Shown here: piece by piece, positions 56,813 to 64,000 of the stretch
Layout of the letters: the number at the start of each line of letters is the position of its first letter
Numbering within the stretch: the first letter of the stretch is position 1
NCBI GenBank assembly: GCA_002753225.1
Contig: PDZS01000003.1
Coordinates: 1 to 64,000, forward strand
Source of the DNA: Deltaproteobacteria bacterium YD0425bin51
GTDB lineage: Bacteria > Desulfobacterota > Desulfobacteria > Desulfobacterales > YD0425bin51
Direction of reading: 5' to 3'
Length of the DNA: 64,000 nt
Translations under genes and position numbers: made by a program
The notes under the pieces: generated by a model
Seen by the model: only the letters and a program-made list of their open reading frames with translations
Databases searched by the model: none
What the model was told of the DNA's origin: nothing

Positions 56813-57013
56813 TTAACGTAAAGTTACATTTACTGCAGAAGGACCTTTTTTACCCTGTTCTACATCAAAAGTAACTTGGTCGCCTTCATTGAGAGACTTA
56901 AAACCAGTTGAATTAATTCCTGAGTGATGGACAAATACATCTGCCCCATTTTCTTGTTCAATGAAGCCATAGCCTTTAGTGCTATTGAACCATTTTACAG
57001 TTCCATTAGTCAT
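56813..57013 (-). CDS. CspA-family cold-shock protein
   Basis: A 66-residue single-stranded nucleic acid-binding protein, beginning [23 protein letters not shown]1 is KGYGFIEQ and RNP2 is DVFVHH; the C-terminus is [12 protein letters not shown]. The start at 57013 is fixed by AAGGAG just upstream; the in-frame ATG at 57043 would add ten atypical residues. The family acts as RNA chaperone. It stands alone on the minus strand, with a long upstream region typical of csp genes, which often carry regulatory leader RNA. Confidence 0.96.
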   Translation of the reverse strand: MTNGTVKWFNSTKGYGFIEQENGADVFVHHSGINSTGFKSLNEGDQVTFDVEQGKKGPSAVNVTLR

Positions 57014-57345
57014 AGTGACGATCTCCTTTCTAAATATTTTCATGGTTCCAAACTTAAGGATGCCACTTTAACAAATGGATCTTTCTTTTAGAACTAAACT
57101 TACTCGCTATAATTGCGAATTTTCAACTTTCATGAATATTTAATATATATAACATATTTTTATAAATATCAAAGAAATTTTTAATATTATTAATAAATAT
57201 TTAATTGGTTTCTCTAAATTCTTTAGATTTATCATTAATATTCTTGTTTTTTGTTAGGTCTAAATTTATTATAAGTAATAAAAAGAGTTAAATGTAAGAG
57301 GCGAATGCAAAAAATACTATTTCAAATGAGGGAGGATCTTAAGAC
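57014..57345. other. Intergenic region of about 330 bp between divergent genes
   Basis: It contains the leader of the cold-shock gene (ribosome site near 57020) and the upstream region of the acyltransferase-hydrolase gene. The middle (about 57135-57290) is extremely AT-rich. I see no ORF, tRNA or strong hairpin. A csp-type regulatory 5' leader is possible but not demonstrable by eye. Confidence 0.6.
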
Positions 57346-58923
57346 ATGAAGAAATATACTGCACTTAATATACTTAGTCAGCCAGCAGATATAGCCCTTG
57401 GGTTAGTCATGAAAACAGCTCAAGCTGTAGGTGCCTATGAAGCTATAAGGGATTGGATGATTAAGTTTACAAAAAACAATATGCTTGCAGGATACAAGGA
57501 AAAATATGACCTTGAAATTATTGGAACAGAAAATATACCAGAGCAAGGTGGGGCAATACTTGCCGTAAATCATCAGAGCTGGATAGATACTCAGGTTTTA
57601 GCTGCATCTTCTAAAAGATATATTCATTTTACAGCAAATGAAGAACTTGCAAAGCTTCCTTTGTTAAATAAATTATTGGAATTCACTGAAAGTGTCTATC
57701 TCAAAAAAGAAGATGAAAATGAAACAATTGAAGAAATTATTAAAAAATTAAAAGAAGGATGGTTAATTGCCATTTATCCCGAGGGTAGAATTGAGGGAGA
57801 AGAAGATGGAGACAGGGACAATCTTCAACCTGAAACAGGTTTGTTAAAAGGAGAGTCTTTAATGGTAAAATGTGCTATTAAAGCAAATGTTCCAATTATT
57901 CCAGTCGGTATAAGCGGTTCAGGGCAGGCTTTTCCTCCTGAAGCATACCCAAGACTTGAAATGTTGCCCCTCTTGAAATTTGTTCCAATAACAATCCGTT
58001 ATGGAGAACCTATTAATTTAAGCGAAGCCGATACAACCAAACTTGATTCTGAAACACTTCTTAAATATACAGATGAGATTATGGGGAAAATTTCAAAGTT
58101 AGTTGATCATCAAAGAAATTTTTTCCCATTTGCAGTACCAATAGATAAACCTAATCTAAAAGGTTTAACTTCCTTTACTGAAGAAATTAAAGAAGAAAAA
58201 GCTCCATATGGTCTCCTAGCTATTCATGGGTTTACATCACATATTAATTGTGTGTCTGGATTAGAGCCTTATTTAAAGGGAATGAATTTGCCATATAGTT
58301 TTCCAATACTTGCTGGTCATGGAACAATACCTCATCATTTGGTAGGAAAAACTTCTCAGGATTGGTATAAGGATGCAGAAAAAGCTCTTCTTGAACTTAA
58401 TAAACATTGTGAAAAGGTAATCGTATGTGCCTTAAGTATGGGTGGTCTTGTAGGAATTAATCTTGCCATAAATCATCCAGATAAAATTTCAAATGTTGTT
58501 CTGGTTGCTGCATGTCTTAAATTTGTTGATCCACTTACTAATTTTTCACCAATTTTAAGCAAGTTGTTTAAATTTTGGGATAGCCCTAATTCTTATAATG
58601 ATCTTGAATTAAAAAAAGAACGAAATAAAAATTATCCAATTTTTGCAACAGATGCTTTTGCTTCCTTATTTAGTTATTCTAAAGATACTGAAAAAATTTT
58701 AAAAAAGTTCAATGTCCCTGTTCTTATTCTTCAGGCTAAAAAAGATCAGATAGTAGCCCCAAAATCTGCAGAAATTATTTATAAAAAAATATCAACTCCA
58801 AAAGATTCCAAGGAAATTATTTGGTTTGAAAATAGTGGTCATGAAATGGGACTTGATAATGAGTCCGATAAAGTAAATAAAACAATAGCGGACTATATTA
58901 AAAAAGTGACCAATGCAGGATGA
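57346..58923 (+). CDS. Fused PlsC-type acyltransferase and alpha/beta hydrolase
   Basis: A 525-residue bifunctional protein. The N-terminal half (about 50-255) is a PlsC-type acyltransferase with HX4D in VNHQSWID (His76, Asp81) and IYPEGRIEGE. The C-terminal half (about 275-523) is an alpha/beta hydrolase of monoacylglycerol lipase/serine peptidase S33 type: AIHGFTSH, nucleophile elbow CALSMGG (Ser364, with Ala for the first Gly), the acid in LQAKKDQIV and His in SGHEMG. The fusion suggests coupled acyl transfer and hydrolysis in lipid remodelling. A GGGAGGA site precedes the ATG. It ends just before a bidirectional terminator shared with the receptor cassette on the other strand. Release of the polyketide chain is a possible but unsupported role. 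Confidence 0.88.
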   Translation: MKKYTALNILSQPADIALGLVMKTAQAVGAYEAIRDWMIKFTKNNMLAGYKEKYDLEIIGTENIPEQGGAILAVNHQSWIDTQVLAASSKRYIHFTANEELAKLPLLNKLLEFTESVYLKKEDENETIEEIIKKLKEGWLIAIYPEGRIEGEEDGDRDNLQPETGLLKGESLMVKCAIKANVPIIPVGISGSGQAFPPEAYPRLEMLPLLKFVPITIRYGEPINLSEADTTKLDSETLLKYTDEIMGKISKLVDHQRNFFPFAVPIDKPNLKGLTSFTEEIKEEKAPYGLLAIHGFTSHINCVSGLEPYLKGMNLPYSFPILAGHGTIPHHLVGKTSQDWYKDAEKALLELNKHCEKVIVCALSMGGLVGINLAINHPDKISNVVLVAACLKFVDPLTNFSPILSKLFKFWDSPNSYNDLELKKERNKNYPIFATDAFASLFSYSKDTEKILKKFNVPVLILQAKKDQIVAPKSAEIIYKKISTPKDSKEIIWFENSGHEMGLDNESDKVNKTIADYIKKVTNAG

Positions 58924-58940
58924 TTTAGAAAGTAATTTTT

Positions 58941-58996
58941 AAATAAAGGTCAAATGACTTTATAACAATTTTTTTTAAGTTGTTTGACCTTTATTT
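58941..58996. terminator. Bidirectional terminator between converging genes
   Basis: AAATAAAGGTCAAA (58941-58954) pairs perfectly with TTTGACCTTTATTT (58983-58996), and TGACTT/AAGTTG extends the stem with wobble pairs. On the plus strand it ends in TTTATTT; on the minus strand in TTTATTTAAA. The minus-strand stem includes the stop region of the small membrane protein gene. Confidence 0.8.
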
Positions 58997-59154
58997 GGTA
59001 ACCTTTTGTCAGATGCAATTACTAAAAGAATTCCTATGATTGGTGTTAAAAGAAGGGATCCAAAAAAGTATCCCCAAAATCCAAATTTTCTATTCTGACC
59101 TAAAAGAGCTATAATGAAAGCCAAAAATACGTATAAAATTATAAGAATAGGCAT
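58975..59154 (-). CDS. Small two-helix membrane protein of the receptor cassette (copy B)
   Basis: A 59-residue protein starting 2 bases after the receptor-channel stop. It has two hydrophobic helices (about 2-18 and 25-47) linked by NRKFGFWGY and a charged end, ASDKRLPNKGQTT. It is plainly homologous to the 54-residue protein at 23660: LLGxNRKFGFWGYFF, SLLLTPxIG and ASDK match. As in that locus, it directly follows a receptor-channel gene. Conserved sequence plus conserved position argue strongly for a functional gene. Biochemical role unknown; accessory channel subunit or assembly factor are options. Confidence 0.88.
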   Translation of the reverse strand: MPILIILYVFLAFIIALLGQNRKFGFWGYFFGSLLLTPIIGILLVIASDKRLPNKGQTT

Positions 59155-59156
59155 TA

Positions 59157-61217
59157 TTAAGAATAACCTCCATGATTAGTAAATTTCCATCTCAATAGAA
59201 AAATACAAATTAATAAATAAATACCAAAAATCAGATATTCTATACCCATAATATAATTGCAAGGGAGAATAAACAATAAATATAAATGATAACTTAGAGT
59301 CCCTAAAAAAACCATTAAAAATATTAATGGATAAGATAATGCAAAATATAATCCTGTCAGCAAAGCAGCTATAGGAAGAAATAGATTCAATATAATAACA
59401 TACAATTTGCGCTTCATTTGAATTTCAATGTTAAATAGAGAATGATTAATCCTGTACTTAGAATCAAAAAAGCGAGGAAGCCCCAGGGAAGATTCTTTTG
59501 TTGAAAAGTTTTCAAAGATCATTTGAGATTTAATATCCCACCCTTTTATACTATTCTGAGAAAGAGTAACTTTATTTTTTAACTCATCAGGAAGATATAT
59601 AACTTTGTCTATTGTATCCCTTTTATTTTGCAAACGTATGGCTATGGTTTGACTGTCAAATGGATAGGAACTGTAATCAACCATTAATTTAAAAATTCCA
59701 TTAACTTTATATACAATAGTTGTCTCTATATCATTTTTGCTCAAAGAAACAGGTTTGCCTAATATTATAGGCTCTAAAGAATTTTTGAATTCAATAGCAG
59801 CAGAATCAAAATTAAAATTATTTGCATAACGAAAACTAACATTAAAGGTCAGAGCGCAGAAAGATTTATTAAAGTCTATATTGTTAAAATCAATTTCATC
59901 AATCCAAGTATTAACAATGTGGGTACTCTTCATCAGTTTACTGTCTATAATAATTTTTTCTCCTTTAAAAATTTTTTCAAATAGCCCCTCAGAATCTTCA
60001 GTTTCCTGTGAAACTGTTCGATATTGGACAAAAGAAGCAACAAGGTTTTTGCCGCTGTATTTGGCAATAGAATATGGTCTTGTTATATCTCTCTGCCTAT
60101 TAAAATAAATATCTTCAGTTACACCTCTTATTGCATTTTCGGGGCTGAAAAAACCGTCCAAAGCATCTTTTATTTTTCTGCGGTTTTCTATTAGATATCT
60201 TGTTCCTTTGATATCAGCTCTTTTTATAGCTTCAATTGCAACCATTACTGCATCATAGTAACAGGCAGCTTCCCAGGAAGGCTTTTTGCCATAGGTGCTG
60301 ATAAATTGTTTTTCAAATTGGTGTCCCTTATCGCTGGCAATAGCACTCATATAAGGGGTTACGCAATAAATTCCATCTGAATAGTAGTCAATCCCTTTCC
60401 CTTCCTCAGAATATTCTTTTAGTTTATCAAGAAAGATTTTAGATGAGAATTCATCATCTCCAAATATAGTGAACTGTTTCCCTGTATTTTTTAAAGAGAT
60501 AGCAAGTTTTGCCCCAAGGGAAGCATGGGTGGCAAGGAAAAAAACTTCACCCCCGCTAAGTGATTTAAGAATAGGTTCTAAAGATATGTTGTCTTCATCT
60601 TGTGAAGTGTTGATCTTCCATTTATTTTTAATAGCTATTCCCTGCCTCATTGCTGCTTTTTCAAAATTTGAAAATAGTGATAAGCTATAATCATCATCTT
60701 CAAAAATAATGTTTACGCTATTTTTTTTTAGTATCCGTGAAATATAATTAGCAATAAAAATAGCTTGTATTCTATTATTCGGAATAGTTCTGAAGTACCA
60801 TTCATTGTTTGAAGTCACTTCTTCTGCCGTAGAAGAAGCAGTAATAGCTGGAACTCCGTTTCTTTTGTATACAATTCCCGCTGCAAGAGAAGTTAAGTTA
60901 TAATAATGTCCTAGAACTAATAGAGATTTTGTTTTATTGGAAATTTTTAACGCTGTTTCTTCTGCAGATTTCTCATCTTCAATATCATCATAATAAAACA
61001 ATTCAATTTTTTTGCCATTTACCTCATGATTAATGTTTTCAAGATACATTCTAACAGCTCTAATTATGCTTTGACCGCTTTCAGTCTTTGCAGGTCCAAC
61101 TAAAGCTAAATAAATTTTATCTTTTGCAAATAACGTTGTTTGCAAAAAAAATAGACTATATAGGATTAGAATCAATAGAGCCGTAATGGCAATTATTATA
61201 GCAATTTTATTTTTCAT
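59157..61217 (-). CDS. LivJ-type receptor fused to a pLGIC-like module (copy B2)
   Basis: A 686-residue homologue of the 21528 protein. N-terminal membrane helix (about 5-27); type I binding domain (about 35-390; IYLALVGPAKTESG, LVLGHYYNLTSLAAGIVYKRNG, SWEAACYYDAVMVAIEAI). A channel-receptor-like beta domain follows with the loop VDYSSYPFDSQ (YPFDSQ at 518-523), then three membrane helices at the C-terminus (VIILNLFLPIAALLTGLYFA, the YPLIFLMVFLGTLSYHLYLL segment and the IEYLIFGIYLLICIFLL segment). It ends after the third helix, like its relatives. It overlaps its upstream paralogue by 11 bases. Conduction is unproven; the putative M2 contains Pro and bulky residues, so pore lining is uncertain. 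Confidence 0.75.
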   Translation of the reverse strand: MKNKIAIIIAITALLILILYSLFFLQTTLFAKDKIYLALVGPAKTESGQSIIRAVRMYLENINHEVNGKKIELFYYDDIEDEKSAEETALKISNKTKSLLVLGHYYNLTSLAAGIVYKRNGVPAITASSTAEEVTSNNEWYFRTIPNNRIQAIFIANYISRILKKNSVNIIFEDDDYSLSLFSNFEKAAMRQGIAIKNKWKINTSQDEDNISLEPILKSLSGGEVFFLATHASLGAKLAISLKNTGKQFTIFGDDEFSSKIFLDKLKEYSEEGKGIDYYSDGIYCVTPYMSAIASDKGHQFEKQFISTYGKKPSWEAACYYDAVMVAIEAIKRADIKGTRYLIENRRKIKDALDGFFSPENAIRGVTEDIYFNRQRDITRPYSIAKYSGKNLVASFVQYRTVSQETEDSEGLFEKIFKGEKIIIDSKLMKSTHIVNTWIDEIDFNNIDFNKSFCALTFNVSFRYANNFNFDSAAIEFKNSLEPIILGKPVSLSKNDIETTIVYKVNGIFKLMVDYSSYPFDSQTIAIRLQNKRDTIDKVIYLPDELKNKVTLSQNSIKGWDIKSQMIFENFSTKESSLGLPRFFDSKYRINHSLFNIEIQMKRKLYVIILNLFLPIAALLTGLYFALSYPLIFLMVFLGTLSYHLYLLFILPCNYIMGIEYLIFGIYLLICIFLLRWKFTNHGGYS

Positions 61218-63255
61218 TTTTTGAGATAATATATGATGATAATGAAATAATTACAGCAAGAGTTATAAGAGCATATAAAGCAAAAAAAGCATATTCGATG
61301 TTTGGCTTTTTTCCTGAAAAGTTCGCAAGCATTTTTTCATGATAAATTATATTAGCAAAAATAATAGTTAAAAAAGAGGCAATGCGAATAATTAGGTATT
61401 TACTAGGAATACTATAGTATACAAAACATAAAATTCCAAGAAGTCCTATAATTGGAAGTACTATTTTTAATGCTATATTAATGTCAGCCCTTCTAAGAAT
61501 TATCTCAGCATTAAACTGGGAATATGGGAGTTTTATCTTGTTTGAAATTTTAACATTTTTGATATCTTCATAGTATGACAACTTGTCAATTTTAAATCCT
61601 TGCGCAGTAACTGGGTCATATGATGATAAAATATCTGGAATATAAATCAATTTAGCTCTATTATTTATCTTGTTATAGAAACGCATTTGCAAGGACTGTG
61701 AATCAAATGGATAAGATTTAAGATTAAAATTACCTCTAAAATTTCCTTTAATTCGATAGGTAACAGTTTTAATGTTTTCTGCTGTTTCTTCTAAAATTGG
61801 TTTACCAAGATTGATTGGAACAACAGCATCTGTGAAGTAAATATTTTCAGGATCAAATTCTCCTTGAAAACGGAACCATAAATAAAAATCAAGGGTATAA
61901 GTCTGTTCTTTTATATTTAAGTTACTGATTTCAATAAGATCAAAACCCGCATATATAATTTGTGTATCTGTTAAGAGCTGGTTATCAATTGAAAGCACCT
62001 GTTCATTTGTCTTGCCTTTACTTTTTTCTATTGGCATATATTGCGTAAAAAAAGGCATTAAAATCTGATTCTGATATAAACCCATATTTAATTGTCTTTT
62101 CATATTTCCATTACGATCAAAAAATAGTTTTCCAGAAATACCCTCTATAGCAGTATCATTACTGTTAAAGCCTGCTAAGCGATCCCTCAATGTTCTTCTA
62201 ATATCCCTTGCATCTACTCCTTCGCTTGTATCTATTTTTTCAAGTGCGTTTATAGCAACTAACATTGCATCATAATAGCAAATTGCGACCCATGAAGGTT
62301 TTTCATAATAAATTTTTTCAAAATTAGAAACAAATTGGCGGGTTTCTTTTCCTCCTAAATCAGATAAATAAGGAGACATAGCGTAAATGCCATTTGTATA
62401 GTATCCTTTAGATTGCTTTTCAGATGGATAGCTGTTAAATAAATTTATAAATAATTGGCTGCAAAATGAATCTGGACCTATAACAGTATAATCAGTTCCC
62501 CGATATTTAAGAGAACTAAGAATTTGTACAGCCTCTTGAGCGTGGGTCGCAAAAAATAATATTCCGGGTTCTTTAATAGTTCTTATATCCGCAATAATAT
62601 TTCTTAATTCTCTTTGTACATCTTTGTTTTCTCTATCAAAGCTCCACTGGTTTAAAATTTCAATTCCTAATTCTTTCCCTTTTAACTGAAAGTCTCTATT
62701 TAGAGAAGAGCCATATTCATCCTTATCATATATAATGCTTACCTTATTTTGTTTCAAAATTTTGCTGATATAATTTGCAATAAAAGCTGCCATAGAATGA
62801 TTGGCAGGGATTAATCTAAAATAAGATTCATTGCCTAAAGTCAAAGTATCACTAGTAGCAGAAGCTGTAATTGCTGGGATTCCGCTTTTTTTGTACATTG
62901 TAGCTGCTATTTCGGAAGTTAAACTATAATAATGGCCTAGTACTAGAAGTATCCTTTCATTATCTGTAATTTGGGAGGCAACTTTCAATGCAGTTCGTCT
63001 ATCATTTTGATCATTCAAAAAAAGAAGTTCAATCTTTTTCCCTTTAAGTCGTCCTTCTTTTTTTGCATTATCGAGGCATAATTGAATACCTCTTTTCATT
63101 GATTTCCCGCTATCTTTATCTTCCCCTCCCATAGGTCCTACAACTGCAATATAATAAGCCTTTGTCTTTAAGGGAAATTGCTGCATAAGTATTAATATAA
63201 TAATAACACTCACTCCAGTAATTAATAAGAGAATAAATCCTTTCTTTTTGTTCAT
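61207..63255 (-). CDS. LivJ-type receptor fused to a pLGIC-like module (copy B1)
   Basis: A 682-residue paralogue. N-terminal helix (about 6-25); type I binding domain (about 33-385; YYIAVVGPMGGEDKDSG, LVLGHYYSLTSEIAATMYKK, SWVAICYYDAMLVAINAL). The receptor-like beta domain contains FNLKSYPFDSQ (YPFDSQ at 515-520) and FNAEIILRRA just before the first of three C-terminal helices (ALKIVLPIIGLLGILCFVYY, the YLIIRIASFLTIIFANIIYH segment and YAFFALYALITLAVIISLSS). The fourth channel helix is absent. It starts 2 bases after the stop of the double-binding lipoprotein and overlaps the next receptor by 11 bases. Two receptors in tandem could form a hetero-oligomer. Confidence 0.75.
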   Translation of the reverse strand: MNKKKGFILLLITGVSVIIILILMQQFPLKTKAYYIAVVGPMGGEDKDSGKSMKRGIQLCLDNAKKEGRLKGKKIELLFLNDQNDRRTALKVASQITDNERILLVLGHYYSLTSEIAATMYKKSGIPAITASATSDTLTLGNESYFRLIPANHSMAAFIANYISKILKQNKVSIIYDKDEYGSSLNRDFQLKGKELGIEILNQWSFDRENKDVQRELRNIIADIRTIKEPGILFFATHAQEAVQILSSLKYRGTDYTVIGPDSFCSQLFINLFNSYPSEKQSKGYYTNGIYAMSPYLSDLGGKETRQFVSNFEKIYYEKPSWVAICYYDAMLVAINALEKIDTSEGVDARDIRRTLRDRLAGFNSNDTAIEGISGKLFFDRNGNMKRQLNMGLYQNQILMPFFTQYMPIEKSKGKTNEQVLSIDNQLLTDTQIIYAGFDLIEISNLNIKEQTYTLDFYLWFRFQGEFDPENIYFTDAVVPINLGKPILEETAENIKTVTYRIKGNFRGNFNLKSYPFDSQSLQMRFYNKINNRAKLIYIPDILSSYDPVTAQGFKIDKLSYYEDIKNVKISNKIKLPYSQFNAEIILRRADINIALKIVLPIIGLLGILCFVYYSIPSKYLIIRIASFLTIIFANIIYHEKMLANFSGKKPNIEYAFFALYALITLAVIISLSSYIISKNEK

Positions 63256-63257
63256 AA

Positions 63258-64000
63258 CTATTTCTCTTCAAAATACCAGTTACGGATATGCTGTCCTCCC
63301 ATAGCCATGTGATACCATCCTTTTATTCGTGATTTAACTAGGCAGTGAGCTTTCTCAAAATATATTGGTATAACTGCAGCTTCTTCTTCACAAAGAATAG
63401 TTTCTGCTCTTTTGAATAATTTTTTTCTTTTTTCTAAATCAGTCTCCATTTGAGAGTGATCGAGTACTGAAGCAAACTCTGAATTTGTAAGTCCTGTCTG
63501 CATCATAGGGTGTTGAGGGTGAAATAAGTCATTAAGCCAATTATTAGCATCAGGATAATCGCTGCAATATCCTGAACGGAAAAGGTGATGCTGACCTCCT
63601 TGCGTGATTATTGCCTCACTATATTTATCCCAATCAGTTTCATATAGTTTGATGTTAATATTTAAAACATTTTTTAATGAATATTTGATAGATTCTGCTA
63701 TTTTTTTATGAGTTTCTGATTCGTTATATAAAAGAGTAATTTCAGGAAAATTTTGACCATTCGGATATCCTGCTTCAGCAAGCCATTTGTTTGCTTTTAA
63801 AGGATTAAATGCTATTCCAACTTTATCTCCTGGATCTACTGCTCCAAATAAAGGCCAAGGTGTATAGGTTGTTGCAACTTCTTCTCCCCCGCGAGTGATA
63901 GTATCAATTACAAGCCCTCTAGGGATTGATGCTGCAATAGCTTTACGGACAAGAACGTTATCAACAGGAGAAAGTTTTGTGTTAAAAGCAAAAGCATAAG
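63258..64000 (-). CDS. OppA-type C-terminal part of a second double-binding lipoprotein, 5' end outside the window
   Basis: The frame is open from the window edge to the stop at 63258, giving about 246 residues of an SBP_bac_5 (OppA-like) domain: FNTKLSPVDNVLVRKAI, FNPLKANKWLAEAGYPNGQN, YCSDYPDANNWLNDLFHP and MGGQHIRNW. It aligns throughout with the C-terminus of the 907-residue fusion at 18792 (FNTKLFPVDNILVRKAI, GGQHINNW). The only internal ATG pair lies near 63506 and is not a start. Whether this copy also has the N-terminal LivJ-type domain cannot be seen; the matching gene order makes it likely. The next gene starts 2 bases downstream. Confidence 0.85.
   Translation of the reverse strand, partial: YAFAFNTKLSPVDNVLVRKAIAASIPRGLVIDTITRGGEEVATTYTPWPLFGAVDPGDKVGIAFNPLKANKWLAEAGYPNGQNFPEITLLYNESETHKKIAESIKYSLKNVLNINIKLYETDWDKYSEAIITQGGQHHLFRSGYCSDYPDANNWLNDLFHPQHPMMQTGLTNSEFASVLDHSQMETDLEKRKKLFKRAETILCEEEAAVIPIYFEKAHCLVKSRIKGWYHMAMGGQHIRNWYFEEK

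Noticed and set aside
63258..63506. A complete 82-residue gene starting at the ATG near 63506
   Set aside because: The frame is open through to base 64000 and matches the OppA-type domain of the 18792 protein, so this is an internal Met of a gene cut by the window edge.

Overview
The window is AT-rich DNA (roughly one third G+C by eye) with dense, often overlapping genes. It combines complex hybrid histidine kinases, HD-GYP proteins, a flavin/iron-sulfur NADH-oxidoreductase module, a trans-AT polyketide synthase and dispersed palindromes of the GATTCCCGC...GCGGGAATCC type. This suggests a Desulfobacterota (deltaproteobacterial, Desulfobacterales-like) genome. That assignment is inference from gene style; no rRNA or marker gene is present.

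Region 1 (1-17176) is almost all signal transduction. It holds the end of a glycerophosphodiester phosphodiesterase, a CheY-like receiver, two HD-GYP proteins, a secreted single-Cache protein, a methyl-accepting chemotaxis protein, three hybrid histidine kinases (one with a terminal Hpt) and a receiver-PAS-HisKA protein without an ATPase domain. A MoxR-type AAA+ ATPase and a metallopeptidase-like/VWA protein are inserted on the opposite strand.

Region 2 (17199-27657) is a tightly packed run, with most starts overlapping the preceding stop. The order is a DUF697-like membrane protein, an SPFH/band-7 protein, a lipoprotein fusing a LivJ-type and an OppA-type solute-binding domain, a LivJ-type receptor fused to a pentameric ligand-gated ion channel (pLGIC)-like module, a 54-residue membrane protein, a tandem acyltransferase-enoylreductase (AT-AT-ER) and a second DUF697-like protein. 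Region 5 repeats the receptor part: a partial double-binding lipoprotein, two tandem receptor-channel fusions and a 59-residue homologue of the small membrane protein (58975-64000, minus strand). This recurring three-component receptor cassette is the most unusual content of the window.

Region 3 (27776-51703) is a biosynthetic cluster: a universal stress protein, an AMP-forming acyl ligase, a short-chain reductase, an acyl carrier protein, and a 5522-residue polyketide synthase with four KS-containing modules and no AT or thioesterase. A secreted papain-like peptidase overlaps the synthase stop codon, and a radical-SAM protein follows. AT and ER activities are presumably supplied in trans by the AT-AT-ER protein of region 2. 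Five copies of a roughly 50-bp palindromic element, one of them a half copy and two degenerate, sit in one reading frame inside linkers of the synthase. A sixth lies in the DUF697-like protein at 17199.

Region 4 (51810-58923) holds a small lysophospholipid-type acyltransferase, a LuxR-type regulator divergent from a three-gene NuoE/NuoF/HoxU-like module, a cold-shock protein and an acyltransferase-alpha/beta hydrolase fusion. A shared hairpin terminator separates it from the second receptor cassette.
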